A DNA stretch of 64,000 nucleotides from Hoplostethus atlanticus (GCA_034670405.1 JAXDDX010000046.1:124001-188000), one strand, 5' to 3'; counted from the first letter of the stretch, positions 1 to 15,299 are shown. Numbers and translations: made by a program. The notes: a model not told the origin generated them from the letters alone.

Positions 1-118
1 CTCCTCTTTAAATGAGACCAAGCACAATGGGTTTTATGCCAAATTGGAAGTGCACTACTATGCATCTTTTTATTCACCTGTTTAATTGATTAGATGACAA
101 GACACTGCTGCCTGTCTT

Positions 119-278
119 TATTTTTTTTACTTTTGAGAGTTAATAGTGGCGAGAGACAGGAAATATTGGGTGAGAGAGGAGGGATGACATGCAACAAAGG
201 TCCCGGGTTGGACTCAAACCCAGGACGTCGCGGTTACATGGTATGAGCCATAGACTGCTGAGCCACCAGGACGCCCCG
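119..278 (-). repeat. tRNA-derived SINE (family S1, copy 1)
   Basis: Read on the minus strand from about 278, this has a tRNA-like head: an A-box-like TGGCTCAGCAGT (254-265 region) and a B-box-like GGGTTTGAGTCC (complement of 210-221). A unique body follows that ends in CCTGTCTCTC and a T/A-rich tail near 119-130. A second copy with the same head, body and tail order lies at 31590-31754. The layout is that of a polymerase III SINE. The family name is not known to me. Confidence 0.75.
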
Positions 279-3140
279 CTGCCTTTCTTTATTTGAAGAT
301 TATTTTGATTAAGAGATTATCTGAGTTCCTTTCCTTTCCTTGTAAATTAAGATCATTCGGTTTCCTGGTGTTATGATCCTTCTAAATATTGCCACAGATC
401 TTTATAGTGTGTTCATGTTCTTACTGATGCCACTACAGTACATGCCTCTGTACTACGACGTTGTAGTCTCTGAAAGCCAGTGCAGGGGAAGTGGGAGAAG
501 TGCTGGTGGTGGTGCACACTGGCTGAAATTGCATGCAAGGCCACCAATTCTAAAGCATTTAACAAAGGGGCCATCCAGCAGCGTGGCATGGCATTGAAAT
601 GACAGTCTTGCCCTTGCATTGTTTGACACGTCACAACATAGCAAAGCAGTATCTCTTTAGCTCCTAGAGGTCACGGAGGATGGATGCACCACTAATCTCT
701 GACACTCGCTCTGGGATGCAGGGGGGGTGACTCAAACTGGGGCTTTAGATAACTTTGCTATCCACCAGTGACCTCAAAAGCGGCGACATCTCTGGGCCCG
801 CTGAGCTCCGTCAACCAAATCCTTCTTACTGCTTGGTGACTTCAGACATGGAGACGTTCCCCGCCCCACAAGGATAAATCCCAGCAAAGAACAGACTATA
901 TATTAATCTGATATTGTCTTTTTATTGTTTGGGGAATAATGCAGTGGAAAGGAATGATTGATCGGAGGGCTTGAGAGACTCTCATATTGTCCAATCGGTC
1001 CATTTAGAGATCTGTGGATGTTTCTCCGGGGGACATGATCTCACAAATCCAAGGAACAAATGTATCATCATGTACACGTGATCCTGAGTGTTTCCTCTTG
1101 GCACTAAAGAACAAAAAGTACAAACTCAATATTTCATTGGCTAGAATTTTAGGACTATGATCACTTCTATAAAAAGTTGATTGATTCAATTAATTGATCT
1201 GAACTGAAGTGAATCATCCTAAAAATAGCCTGTGCCGCAACAAATAATGCCTAGTTTGACTGTATAATGGTTTTATTTAAGCTTGTGCTGCAGCTGCATC
1301 TATTAGTGCTCACACACTTAATAGTTTTGGTAAACATACAGATCTAGGTATCAAATTGTTGAGCCCACAAATGACTGCCGAATGGACTCAAACGGACGGC
1401 TAAATAGTGCCCTGACTGTATCTTCCGCAGCATCCCAAGTGGGAATATTATCAGGGAGGTTTGTGGTTTCATTGATTTCAAGTCTGCAATCATCCTCCAT
1501 CTGATGTAGTGGGCTGAGGGAGGATAAGCGAGGCTCCACAGTCTGTAGGCCAGCTCAGTTTGACAGCAGGACAACTTCAAGATAACCTCAGCACGAACTC
1601 TCCACCAAACTAATGTAATGGGGTATTCCCTGTAACTGCTGGCTGCCACTTCATTGTCACTTCTCATTTTGTTCTCGACAGACAATTGAGATAGATGAAC
1701 CATATACATGTGAAGTAGTAATTATAAAACTCATCCTCTTGATGCCCCTATTTGAACCGAATTATTGATATTTTGGTTTGTTTATTTAGTGTCTGTCTTA
1801 AAATGCAATCGTTTAAGTTTATTAAAAGTTTGTTTTTTTTAGTTCAGTAATTAAAGTGCCCTGTTTTAAAATAATCTACATTTTCTTTTTAAATTTTTCT
1901 CTGACAGAGCGTAGTCTTAGGGTGACCCCATTTCAGTGCACTTCAGCTAAAATTGCATAAAATACAAAACATCTATAATGGCCCCCATCTGAACCTCACT
2001 GGAAATTATCTCTGTACAAGTCTCTAATAGTGCTGTCAGGAGTGAGTTTCAAACCATTAAGCAATTTGCGGTGTATCAGGGCACATAGAAATAAATCAAA
2101 TTCACACTCGCTGTGGTTGGAAGTTCTCAAGATAGAGGGAGAAGAATATGCTCACACTGTTATTCTGAAAGAATAGGCTCAGGGAAACCAAAGCACTGTC
2201 ATATTTGGTGTTATAGAGGCTTAATGAATGATGATGTTAACTTCAATGCCCTTTCCTCTTTTTAACCTGCTGTGACAGCAGAAACATTTCAATCGACTCC
2301 ATGTGAACGCTAAAAAAAAGAAAAGAAAAAAATCCATTGTCTCTCTTCATCCTTCATTCATCATGTGTGTATTTAGGTTTTAGGTCAAATTTAATACTGA
2401 AAATATTCCACAAAAGCTTTCAACACTTGTGGCGCCTTGACATCTTTATGATTCCAGGGTGTTTATATATAGGCTACATGACATCCACCATGGAAATAAA
2501 TATGATGAATTAATCAGTTCTGCTTTAATGGGTATGTATTTATGGAACTGGAATCCAAAGCTCACTAACTAAGCCAGTGTGTTGAATCCTGCCAGACCTC
2601 AATCCACAAACAGCAGTGGTGAGGATCTTTCCTTGTGTCCTCTGGCATTGTTCATCACTCTGCTTCTCATTTGTCAGTGGCACAAAACGATAAAGCTTTG
2701 GACTTTTTGGCTGCACAGCCCTTAATTATTATTTGGTTAACCACAGCAATGTCATTTTGACCCAAGAAAATTACTGTATTAAAGATTACTGTAGAGAAAA
2801 CCACACATAAAGCTAAATATATAAAATCGTATGCCGTTCGCAAGTTTAATTTCCTGATGTAGGCCTATCGTTTCCTCTTCAAGTGAGATAATTTCTATCA
2901 ATAATAAACTCTATCCTTGGACATCAAATTAAAAGTTGGTATTCACAGCACATTATTAATACATTATAATTTTATTCCAATTGTATAATTAGAATGGCAG
3001 AAATAGTACTAATTCATTTTAATTATCACTTAAAGGCACACTTCATATTCAATGTAACACTATATATATATATAATCTATAAATAATATATATATGTGTG
3101 TGTGTGCGATATTGAAATATCCTAGCCAAGTTTGCCGAGA

Positions 3141-3176
<36 letters not shown>

Positions 3177-6100
3177 CAATGTATCTTTTGTGGGTAATTA
3201 ATTTAAAATGAAGGCATAAAAATTAGTGGTTGACATCTATTAGATCAGAATTAGGCAAAGGTTAACAAGGCATCACTTACAGAAATATAGGTTATCTTAT
3301 AGAGTATAGGTATGGAAATGTAGAGAAAAGATAATATAATGTGTGAAGTTTCCAACTGAAGTTTCCAACTAGCACAGAAATGATGTAACTTGTATTTCAC
3401 TCCACACCTAATGATCTTGTTTAAAATGTTTGACGAAAATGACCATGACGATTCCAAACACACCCAGCAGACATGCAGGTAGTTGAAGTGGTTGAAGGAA
3501 CTTGTACTGGCAACTAAGTTCTGAATTAAGTTCTCAAAGTTTTTTTCAACCTTCCAAAGTTTAATTGTCTTAATTGGCTTGAACTCACGGGTTAGCTCAG
3601 AAAATATATATTAAAATAGAAACATACACTAGAAGAAAGCAATACCACAGAGGATACTGAATAAATTACATACATGCAAGACAAGCTTTTTCGCATGGAA
3701 TGTTCTAGTTGTAGGTTAGTTACCACAAGGAATAAAATCACTTTGCTTTTTCCACTCCCTTGGGCTGAACAGAAGTTGCCAGTCTCTCTAACACACACAC
3801 ACATCACATATACACACTCTCACACACACGCACACACACACACAGGCATTGCTACAGCTGAAGCAAAGCGATTGACACAATTGACACAATTCACCACCAT
3901 TCAGGTTAACACACAGTATACCACGAGCTATCCAAAGGGCATTTTCTATCCCAGACAGATACTGCAAGCTGCCCAGGTCAGGAACTTCCACACAACTTAC
4001 AACAATCACCCAACTTAGGGGTGACACTATCACCAGTCAACACAAACAATCAATCGCGTCCGCTGCAATAACATCGAAAGGAAGTGCCTACAATTTATCT
4101 TTATTAAATCAATAGGGATTTGATAGCCTTACCTGCAGTGGAGTGCTTTGCCCAGTGTTGGAGCTGTAAGTGTCTAGTGCATTGGGACAGAGGGAGATCT
4201 CTGGTTCACTTGTTGTTTGTCGGGGATGGGGTAGTTTGCTGTGTGGCTGGAAGCGACACTCCTAAGGGCCCACTGTGAATAGAGGTCAGGATAATAGACA
4301 CACTCACACAACAAAGACTGATAATCCTGTCTCGCCCCACAGCTCCCGTGTTGCAATCAGACATTTTAAGGGCAGTTAAGTTGCAGCGAGGGGCGGCTGA
4401 ATGAACTGCGGTTAGGAAAGACTCCCAAGCTCCCATTATGGACAGTAACCGGTGTCAATTCGCAGCAATTAGACCACTCAGATGTGTCAGTAGACAGGCC
4501 TCAAATTAATAAATAAATAACGTCGACCACAAGTGCTCGCTGATATAGCCTTTTGAGTCATTTGAGTCTCCCAATGGTCTATTTCAGTGCAGAACACTTA
4601 GTCCTTCAAAAAGTGGCGAGGTGTACCCCCTCCTCCCCGCTTATCCTAGATGACCTTTAAGTGAAAATCTGGTCTTTAGTTAGCAAGTTGCTAAAAGCTG
4701 TTTTCATTTCCACGTAGGAACATTTGTTTAAAGTAGCAGAGATCCTTTAGTGCAGATGGTTTACTCTCACTCCAAACTACTGAGATACACAAGAGAGTGA
4801 GCAAGGGCACTGCTTCTTCGGTTCATGAGCCACGTCACTGACATGGGTGTTAATTGCAGTTAGCCCCAGCTTGGGCCTTTGCAGAGCTCAAAACTCTGAA
4901 GATAATCAATAAATGAAGGTCACATGCACAGCACAATGACTAGATATAGACAGAGGATACATATATCTCCCAAACCGATATTTCAGATGTTCAAATGTAC
5001 GGACTAAAGTTGCTGCCTTAGAGTAAAGAGGAGCAAAAGAGTAGCCTCAGGCTCACTGCTGTGAAGTTTCTGGAAAAACAATATTTTGGGGATGATCATT
5101 GTCTAGGGGACGGTTGCCTTGAAGTCTCACTGTTCATTTTTGTCTTAAGGAAGTTGGTTACTTTGTGAACTGAACTAGATATTGGCAAAAGTTTGTTCTG
5201 TAATAATGTTTACATATTTGGCTGTTGTGTTGACTGAAAACAACATATCACTATAATCCACTGATGTTACATCATGAAATATTTATGTTGGAAGGGACAA
5301 TGGTGATCATTTTCTGGAATATTTTGTAAATAGCACAGAATGTGAATTCATCTAACACGTTTTGCCAATTTGAAGCTGCTACTCAATAATTAAGATAGTT
5401 CATTATGGTGAGTTTTGAAGTACACACCGTACATGGATCCTTTTTCTGTATCTCATAAAAAGAGGATATTTCTAAAACTGAAAAGGATTTTTTTCCACAC
5501 AAAAAAGCAAAAGGATACAGACCAGAGCCTCTGAATTTGACTGGGAGTACTCAATCAAGGGGAAGTCATTATATCGGAATAAAGGGTAGCTGTGCTGTGC
5601 CGCCTGACTTCAATTGAATAACTCACCTTTCAGCAATGCATAGTTTATGTGCCAACTGCCTTTGATCTGTTGGAGGTGATAACTTCACAAGCATGCGGAC
5701 ACCTTCCACTGATGGAGGAGATTCTGCCCAGTCCAAATACATGTCAACAACTATCACTCTCAGAGAAATGCACTGAGGGGAAAGAGTTGAGGGGAAGAGT
5801 TCCATGCCATTAGAAAACAAAACAACTAAAAAAAATAATTAGATAGATTAGATTGGGAAATAAATTCTAGTGGTGGTCCTTAACAGCATATACTGATAAA
5901 CAGTACAAAGATTTTCTTAGCTCAACCACAAAGTTTAGACTTATTATTTAGATGACATTCTTTATACAATTCCAAATTCTTTCTTGAAAATAGCATCTAG
6001 AAGACAAGTGGGTATGCTAAGGGCCTAATCCTCTGAAAGTAATACCATTATTATTAGATTTGAATGAGGGAAGTGTGGGAAGTGTCCATTTTCCTCTCAG

Positions 6101-9100
6101 CAGAAGAGAAATCATATTAATGACAGCTGTCAGCTGCTCCTCAGTGGCCAGAGCGGACACTTTAGATTGTGTTTTCCCTCTAGAAATGTCACAGAAGCCC
6201 GTAAAAGCCCTCTTCTGTGTCAGCAGGGCAGATTGGGTGACTATGCCTGGACAGTCAAGACCCTGACACAGCTGAAAAAGGGAAAAAAAAATAGTGAACT
6301 GAATACACAAAGCACTCCACTGAGAGGTCAAAGCGAAGACAAGTCCCCCTTTCAGACAGAAAGAAAAATATGAGCCTGTGTGACTTTCAACACGATCGCC
6401 TCAACCAAAGTGCCCAAACCGGATGAATTCAAGGGTCACTATATAATAATGGCGATATTAAAAACTGTTATAATTGCCTCTCATTTCCATTTCAGATCTA
6501 AGCTGTGAAAATATGACCAGGCAATGGCACAGCCCTCGGTGAGCCAATTCATTTAATCCTTATTCGCCATTGTGAAGTAATGTAGGAAATGAACACAGAC
6601 ACTGCATGAAGCAATACAGAGCATACATTTGCTTAATGCGTTCATTTTTTACATTTCATGATACAAATATTCCATTCCAAGGGCCAAACTATGCGGCAGA
6701 ATATGTTGTACTGTCGTTAGGATTTCCCTTGAAATGTCTACAAGTGCAAATGCATCTTTAGTTATTTCTGTATTGCAGTGAATGAGGCTGAAAACAGGTT
6801 GGGTTTAGCCCAGGGAACTTATTAGCGGAGTCTCCCTGGTGGTTGAACTGCCAGGGAATAAGGAAGAGAGGCTCTTCTTCGGAGTTGGTGGTAATGCCAT
6901 GAGCATCCTCTGCTGGTAAAGAAACACTTCAAAAGCCCAGCCCTTAATGAAACACACCACTGAGGCACTATACTAATTAATACAGAACTTGCATGCATAA
7001 CCCATATGTGTAGGCTCAGATTTCAATCTTACAATATAGTGATATCTTATATTCTAGACTTCACAGATGAAAAAACACATACATAAACTCGGGGGAGCGA
7101 GGGGGTGAGGGGTTGAATATCAATTAATGTCATACTATATGCAGATGACTGTATGAAAAACATCTGTGTATTGTTTATGGAGTTCTTTTTCAAATGAAGA
7201 TTGCATCTGCAGCAGAGGCAGGGGAAATGAAGCCAGACATTATTTATGAGCCTTTCATTTTGGATGTGCTAATAGTGTTAATAAAATACTAAAGTAATAA
7301 AATGGTTTGGACTGCATCACCATCTGGTCAGATGAAAACCTCTTAACTCTATTTTGGGCGGTTTTCATGTTTTTACTTGAATTGAAAGATTACATTGACC
7401 TCTATAAATTGATCAAATTATATGACCTATGGACATATGAGACTTTTTGCATGAATCCATTGTCTACGGATACATAGTCAATCTAAAATGACAGATTATT
7501 CCTTTTTTTAATTCTTGCTGTTGTCATTTGGTTGTCATTTGGAGATATGAGATTTTCACCCAACAGCAGGAATGTGTGGCAACAATAACGCAATCATGCA
7601 GTGCAATGAGAGGCCTGCTTTCCATACAAACCAATTGTCTTGCCTCAGGGTCCAAAATTGTCCTGCTCCTGTTTGAAGCAGGCACATACTGCTGCGCTCA
7701 CACTGAATGTCAAATTTCAGCAAAGCAACTGTGTGAGAAGTCACTACTTTGCCAACTTTCCATTCCCAAAACAGTGCTGTTGATACTCTGGCTCGATTGA
7801 CAGTGAACAGTTCCTCATCTTTCAAACAATGTCAGTTGACCAAAGTGTAGGTCTACTGGGAGATATTTGACGTGGATCCCAAATGTAAGAATATAGTGTT
7901 TTTGTTCATCAGTTTTTTTTTTTATTATTGTTCTTGTTTGTTTTTTTTAAATCACACATCTCAGCAAGTATTTCAACATATGCAATGATACCCCAAATTA
8001 AAGAAAGAATAGCCCCCTGATTGTCGATGGGTATACAAAAAGCAACAATAAACTGCAAACTAAAAGCAAGAATTGAACATCCCCTTTCGTGCAGCTGCCG
8101 TATCATGTACTGTACTGTGTATTCCCCAGATCCATGGCAGAAAAGCTGCTTGAGCCATAAAATAGATTGCTGGGCCTATGAAAAACCACCATGTGGGTAC
8201 AATAATAACTCATTGTCCACAGCAACATGGGCAGTAGAAGTAATCTTCGGATCTACCCAGTGAGGAAATATAGATATTTGTAAAAGCACTGAAGGGATTA
8301 GGCAGGGTTTGCTGCCTCCTGGGGTACATGGCCTGAGTCATGCTGAGAGCACCAGGGGCTCTGTGGAAGTCCGTTAAGGACAGAGAGGATTTGACCTGGC
8401 TGCTGTATTATTTTGATATGACCCAAACAAAGCCATCAGCATGAGACCTATGCAGGGGGTGCAGTCTGTCTCTGTCTCTCTTGCTCCCGCTTTGCAATGA
8501 AGAACAGATAAAATATAGGGTTATACTATTTACAGATAAATAATTTCAGCTGTGAGAGGAAGTAATAACTTCAGAATCACAATGTAATAACTGACTGAAT
8601 GATAAAAGATACATTTACAAAAAAGCTGTATGCTTTTTGAGTAAATGTGCTTGAATTAATAGCTTTGAGACTCTACATTATGATTGCAATGCCTAAAAAA
8701 GGCATACAAAGTGAGCTCATTATTTTATAAATGTAGAGCTCTTTTCCCAAGAGGCTTCATGACTCTCCTTTACTCAAACTTATTAGTTCACACTACTGAT
8801 GTACACATACACCTATTAACCCTCTCAGTGATTCTCTACCTCTGTAGTCCTGAGTTAATTCCTAATGAAAAATAAATTGAGTTGCTCCCTACACTTTCAT
8901 AACATTTCCCTCACAGAATAAATGGGCTCTTTTATGAGAGAAGACACACTGTTGTTAATGATTTTATAAGCAGGGAGCCCACCTGACATCCTGTTTTCTA
9001 TTACTGTTCTTTATTCAATTTGCAGGGCGCTCTGCAGGTGACCTAACCTATAAAAGGGCACTCCAAATGAAATTATCAGAGCTCCTTGAAATTTTATAAA

Positions 9101-9375
9101 TTCAGAACTGGCCTCACAGGGGGGTCTCATACCAGAAACTAATGGCTTCACCTTTAGCTTTGCATAAATCAATTGCACCAAAGGTTAGAACACATCACAC
9201 CACAATATAGCAATGCTGTTTTAAACATCCTAACATGTAGCAACATTGGAAGTGTGAATGGCAGGTGCATGAGATCATTTTTTGGGCAACTTGGCTTATT
9301 TCTGTGTGTTTGTGTGTGTGTGTAAAATATAGCAAAATAACTGCACTTAATTACAATATTCAGCTTTTCCACAGG
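279..9375. other. Gene-free DNA upstream of adgrl4, distal part
   Basis: No exon-like open frame with flanking splice signals and no recognisable protein homology is seen on either strand. Short open frames here (for example 3674-4018, which runs through a CA repeat) look like chance frames. The sequence is AT-rich with few obvious repeats apart from an AT microsatellite and scattered A or T runs. It could hold distal enhancers, but none can be named from sequence alone. Confidence 0.6.
3149..3176. repeat. (AT)n microsatellite
   Basis: An uninterrupted AT dinucleotide run of about 28 bp. Shorter TATA and TGTG tracts sit just upstream at 3062-3106. Confidence 0.9.
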
Positions 9376-9800
9376 GTCCAACTGATACAGGTTTTTGAAG
9401 GCCAATACCATGAATGCCAATATTCAATATATTTACTTTCATGCCAAACACTTACAAGCATTTAGTGTTTCCCCCCAGAATTTTGTCAGGGTGGAAAAGC
9501 CTCTGAAACGGCATTTAGACCATAATGGGACACGAAAACGTTTTTTTGTTTTTTTTTCTTTAAGACAGGGTGACTTACTGTACAGATTCAATGGTAGGGG
9601 AAACTCTGGGATACATTAGGCTTTTAAATGAAAAAAAAAAAATTACAAAAACATTTTTGAATAATAAAATGAATAAATAAAATGTGCAAAGAAATAAAAT
9701 ATCACCGCAGGTTTTACAATAGCTGTGGTCAAGGATCAGAAGTGGACGACACTGACAGGCCACTGACGATATTTCATAAAAAGGCAATATTTCTAATATA
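9376..9800 (+). repeat. Dispersed repeat family A, copy 1
   Basis: Shares long stretches with copies at 18385-18560 (reverse), 21567-21955 and 25305-25720. Shared landmarks in order are a CAATATTCAATAT segment, AAAAGCCTCTGAAAC, a segment like TTTAGACCATAATGGGACAC, and ATGAATAAATAAAATGTGCAAA. This copy has insertions and poly-T/A expansions in its middle. It codes for no visible protein, so it is probably a non-autonomous element. The open frames in it are shadows of the repeat. Confidence 0.75.
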
Positions 9801-11689
9801 TTTTCAATATAATTTATAAAATAGCTATATTTTGCTATATTGTAATTATATTTTTTGTAATTGTAAAGAACGGTAGCTCAAAGCTTTGCCACTTTGATAA
9901 GATCCCACTTTTCCCAGAGTAGACGCCGGCTCGTTCCACTGCCACTTTGTTCCAGTTGGTAACCTAACAAGAGGTTGGTGGCAGAAGAAAAAGGCCCAAT
10001 CAGTAACACTTGTTGCACCTGAGAACATGGAAATATAAGAGTTCTGTGTTTGAGAAAATGGAAAACATTGTCTTGTAAAGACCTCGGGAATATGGATAAG
10101 ATCATTCAGCTGTGTTCAATCTCAGTCAGGACAAATGCTTTTATGAAGCAGCGAAGCATGAAGGAAATTCATTTGTAAATTGCATACAGGTCTTTGGAGA
10201 AATGGCTCCTGGTTCAGATTCAGGCCCAGATGCGGACTTGTCACAGAACAATGTTTATTTCATATATACAATTGTACTGGGAATTCATCTTTGAGTAAAG
10301 CATATTTAAGTATCTGCCAAAATTGCAATGCATTCAAAACTCTAACAAATGACATTTTTACAGTAGCTTTTCATTTTAATATTATGCTTAATTTAAAGCC
10401 ATATAAGCATGAATTATCATCATTATATTGCACAAACCTTTCATAAAAATGAGCAGTGTTGGAGACCATTATTATTACAAAATTAGAATGGATTTGGAAT
10501 GAGTATTACCATTCTAATTTTCTGGTTATTACGTGCATATTTCAAGAAAATCTAGCAGTAGTGAAGCATTTGGCAATTAGCAGAACATTTAGCAGCGGCA
10601 GAACCTTCTATGCGGATGAGATAGTCGTGTGCAACACAATAGTGAAAGAGAAAGAACCTGAAGAAAAGGTCTCTGCGTGGCTTTGTAACTGAAAAGGTGA
10701 CCTACTCACTCGACAGAGACTTGGACCAGACCTTGTCAAACCAAAGTGCAAGGTCATCGAGGAAAAATGTGTGAAAGAAATAATATCGAGCCTCTTTCTT
10801 TTTCATTTTAAATGAACTTTAGTCTGTCTTTCAAATAAGTGAACTCAGACATCTTTTCATTACTTTGAGTTTCACCTGCACAAGACTCTGTATGTCCAAA
10901 AAGCCAGACCAAGACAGCCGACCCCATTCCTGTCCCTCATAATCACACATAGGAACTTTGATCTGATCACCCATCCAATTCCTTTCACAATTACAACGAG
11001 CAGTTTCAAGTGTGCTATTAGAAAATGTCAGATTTTCCCAGGGACAACCCCTTTGACCCTAGAAACAACTTGGTACGTAGAAGCTATGCTGGTCATAGAC
11101 CCAACAATAAATAGAAATGGGTGGACTAGGAAACCTTGGATCTCTTCATCTTAGCTTGGTTCAATAAACATTGCTTGTATACTGTATATGTCCCATTGTC
11201 AAAGTAATTTGTAAATGGTATGGTGTCTCAAAAGGTGATTGAAAAATCAATGGATTTTGAAAGAACATGAAGGTTTATGTATTTATGATTCACGCTAGTA
11301 TCCTAAGAAAAGGGTAACTCACTTGTTCTTATAATAGCATTCAGAGTCCCAGTATTATCATTTCATCATCAATATGATTTAATTACTATCACATGCTTAG
11401 TTTGTAACCTTATTATGCATGCACTGTTCAGTAATGTATTGGCCCACCATCTGCTCAGTCAGTGTCAAAATGTAACCACAGGGTGGCAATGTATGGAAAA
11501 AGAAGAAGACAAAACCCACAGGCCTGCATGTTATGCCTATGCATATTTCTCTCTTCTAATAAGTAACTTCTATGCTGATATTGAAATCATGAATTTGCTT
11601 TGGACATTGAGTTTCCTTTGAGACTTTCAATAAGAGGCAAAACAGGTGGAAAAGCCTTAACGATTATGTGGAGTCACATAATAACCAGG
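9801..11689. other. Gene-free DNA
   Basis: No coding exon, RNA gene or clear repeat is recognised. Short open frames such as 10180-10446 and 10456-10692 lack homology and flanking splice context. Confidence 0.5.
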
Positions 11690-11872
11690 CTCTTGATACT
11701 GCATATGAGTCCCATATGAGCTCCCGATGGTCAGGCCAGCACCTTGCATGGTAGCTCACTGCCATCAGTGTGTGAGTGTGTGTGTGAATGGGTGAATGAG
11801 AGGCATATACTGTAAAGCGCTTTGGATAAAAACGCTATATAAATGTAGCCATTTACCATTTATAAATGCAGC
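11690..11872 (+). repeat. SINE 3' body and tail
   Basis: Contains CAGCACCTTGCATGGTAGCT, a GTGTGTGAATGGGTGAATGAGA stretch, and AAGCGCTTTGGATAAAA followed by GCTATATAAATG. This is the characteristic 3' body of a widespread teleost SINE. The tRNA-like head is not evident, so the copy is probably 5'-truncated. Confidence 0.7.
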
Positions 11873-14800
11873 CATTTATATGAAATATGGCGGCCCTGTG
11901 ATGCGCTCTCAGGTTAGAAAGGAAAATGCGGCCTGCTGCCCTTCCTATTGTCCGGATATGAGAGGAAGCGGACCCTGACTCCTGACCACTTTTAATAGGT
12001 CATGAGGCAACTGCTGAACCCAGGGACTCAGATCTTCCTTTTTTCCACCGTGCCGCTGAAGCTACAACAATGTGGTACATGGGTGGTGAAGAAACACTCA
12101 TGGCCAACTAGATTTATGAGTCATGCTGGAGTGGCTAACCAGTACGTTATATTTTTATTCAGCGGGCAACACAAGTCGTAGGTTGCACGATTCACTCATG
12201 GTCATGTTCGTCAATGCAATATTGTGGCAGCGAGTATGAATCACAAATATGCTTTTAAATATGTAGACCAAATATGTATGTTGGAGGTATGTTTTTCAGC
12301 TCCAATGATGCATTCTTTACCAACTGTACCAAGGTTAATGTACAAAGTTATTTCTGACCTTCACTCACTCACGACACAAACCGGTATTGGCTTTAAAAAA
12401 TACGTTTTCAAGACTGAATATGAGACAATATGAGACTTGTTAAGATGGACATTTAATTCTAGTGTGACACAAATCTGTCTCCCATTTCCTGTCAATGAAA
12501 ACCCGTCAGGACTCTTTCAGTGACATTGTCATCAGAGTCTTGATTCTTTTGTTTTAATATTCTTAAAAAGTATGTATTTCAGCATATCAGTGAGTGTAGC
12601 TTAGCTCAACTCATCCTGTGTTGCACTTCACACAAAGGTATGTTAAGAGAGAGCTGTTCATGTTCACAAATAATGTTTGAACCACCTAAAATGATACAAA
12701 TAAAATGCAAAAGCCAATAAGTGTGAAACTGAGAAAATATTTTTTAAGTTTTTTGGTGTTTTTCTTTTTACAGGCCAGCCAAAAAGGCTTGTAATAGGAT
12801 CTTTAAAACTGTGGTGATATGTTGACTTACTAAGAGGATATATATATATTTGATGAAAAAAAGACCAAATCATTTTCAATAAAAATTGAAGTTAGTGCCA
12901 TTTTCCCTTGTAGGGCCTGACAGTTGTGATTTTAGTTTTAGGGTGGTTGTGTTGAAGCAGCGCCACCCGTGCTTCAGTATTATGATGTTGCAGCATCCTC
13001 CACTTATACACCAGCTGGGTCCTCTGAACCTGAGGAGGGAGTTTTCTTAGTCTGTTCAACCCTACGTACTGAAATATTCAAGAGCTTCAAGTTCATGAGA
13101 CAATTGCTGCCATCTGTGCCCCAGCGTTCAGTCCTCCCTTCATGGCTGAACATAAGGCCAACATCGGAACAGATATGTGTGAAAAGTGTCAGAATAGGTT
13201 CTCCAGTGTACTGTATACTGCAAATCTCAATATTGCCTGAATCGCATAAACAACACTCTTGGTTTGCTCACACACACAAACCCTCGCAAAATTCTGCCGC
13301 TGCAGAGTTAAAATTTCCATATCCATGAGGGAGGAAAGGAAAAGAGGAAACATTTACACAAGACTGCCTCCACACAGTTGAAGAGATCCTTTTTCTTAGG
13401 TGTTTTTTACAATGTCATTGTGCAGCAAGCAAGCTCCTGGGAGAGCTTTTGCGATTTTTTCAGTAAATGAGAGATTTCCTGAGACAAAAAAGCGGAGGAG
13501 GAAGGGTGTAATCAGCCCAGGTTTGTTCTAGACAACATCTCTTCCTTCCTAGCCGTTAGGAGAGTGTCAGAGCGAGACATTCAGATGTGGTTTTCACCAA
13601 ACACTTTCCCAGGACAGTAATGCAGAGCAATTCTAATGGTGTCATTCAAAGCAGCTGCTTTTCTCAGCAATATACTGAACGCCTTGCCTAAGCAATTCAA
13701 ACCGCCTCCACAGATTGCAATACAGTCAACAAAGAACTTATCTTGCAAGTGAAACTATTCATCAATGAATGTGTTTGTGTGCCAAAAAGTAGAAGACAGC
13801 ATGAAAAGACGTCAGTTACACCTGAATGGCTACTTCTCTTTTTTGACTATTGTCACCGTTTCCAGTGTTTGAATTCACCTGTTTCCTAACTGCCACACGA
13901 ATTATATTCACTCTTAAAACTCTTAAAATTTGAGTATTGATATTGAAAATTGTGAATATCTCAACTTCAAATTGTTGACAGTGGCTGTTAGGATTCAAGG
14001 ACCTGAAACAGTAATAATGTGGGCCACTATGTAAGTCGCTTATCACATCTTTTTGATGTTTGTGAGTCAGTAGGCCAGAGTGAGAATGGTGCCACTCTAA
14101 ACAACTCATAGCCCATGCTCATTTCCCACACAGAGAATGGGGTCATTACTCCATGACTGGTGTCAAACCACCAGAAATAAAATCACTAACTGTGTTGTTT
14201 TATTGCTTATCTTTAAAGACACACATAATATAACCACGACACAAAGGGCCTTATCTTTCTGTTTGTATTGCCATGTTTATACATCACAACTATTATTTCA
14301 ACCATGTTGATAGAAATACACTCTCATTTTACGGCATTGCGCTAGCATAGAATTGTGAACAATAGCAAATTGCAAAATATTTCAACAGCTTTATAAATGG
14401 CGCATGGTTTATTCAATGTGCCACTCTACTGGAGGCAATGTTGTGATATCTACATGAACATGAAGTGAAATACTTGACAGGAAAACGTTTAGCATTTAGC
14501 ACTAAAGTAATGAATTTCATTCTTGCCAGATGTAGGAGAAAACAGCCGCAGACAGAAATATCTTATGCTACATTCATGATGCAAAATGTAATAATCACTG
14601 AATCTAAATGACATTCAACCTGGTGAGAACCAGTGCTGTATCTATTGTGGGAAACATTCTCTTCCATTAAAATGAAGTGTGATGCTTTAGTTTTGCATTA
14701 CATATATGGGTTGACAATGCAATATGGCAGTGCACACCTGGACTCATCACTCCATTCAGTCAGTTGTAATAGTCTTCCTGATAGCAACTTATCAAAACAG

Positions 14801-15299
14801 TGACAAGTAACAATGTGAGTCTGTATCTATCTAAAGTTATGTTGCTTTGTAATTAAACTGCTTGGAATTCCTTGGAAGGCTTTGACTTCCTACAAATTTC
14901 AGTTTGATAGAGCTGAAAAAATTGGGGTTAAAAAAGGATTATCAATCTTGAGGCCTCTGCCTGGATAGTGCACTGGAATGTGGATGAATTTGTGTACAGT
15001 CCTTGAGGAAGGGAGGGGGTCGTCCTTCAGTGAAGCCAGTTGGTTTTGTTTTGGCCTGTGTTTACATAGCCTACTGTACGTGTTCGGATGAGAACAATGG
15101 CATGGGGGCGTTCAAAATGGCCACTGGTGTCACAGCGTTAACAACACAGTATAAAATGACCAAATGACCAAAGAGAACTTTACTAAAACTCCATTTATAT
15201 TTGGTGTAATATGGAGCCAAATGGAGAGACACTGTACAATAACCGTTGGGTGCTGTGTATCGTAGGGGCTGGTGATGGAACGGTGCTGCGTGTTTGTGA
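11873..15299. other. Gene-free DNA immediately upstream of adgrl4
   Basis: No coding exon is recognised. The 119-codon open frame at 12969-13328 has no homology I can name and no plausible splice context. Any 5' untranslated exon of adgrl4 could lie here but cannot be placed from sequence. Confidence 0.5.

Noticed and set aside
3674..4018. 114-codon plus-strand open frame with Thr/His repeats
   Set aside because: The Thr/His stretch is translated from a CA microsatellite and the rest has no homology.
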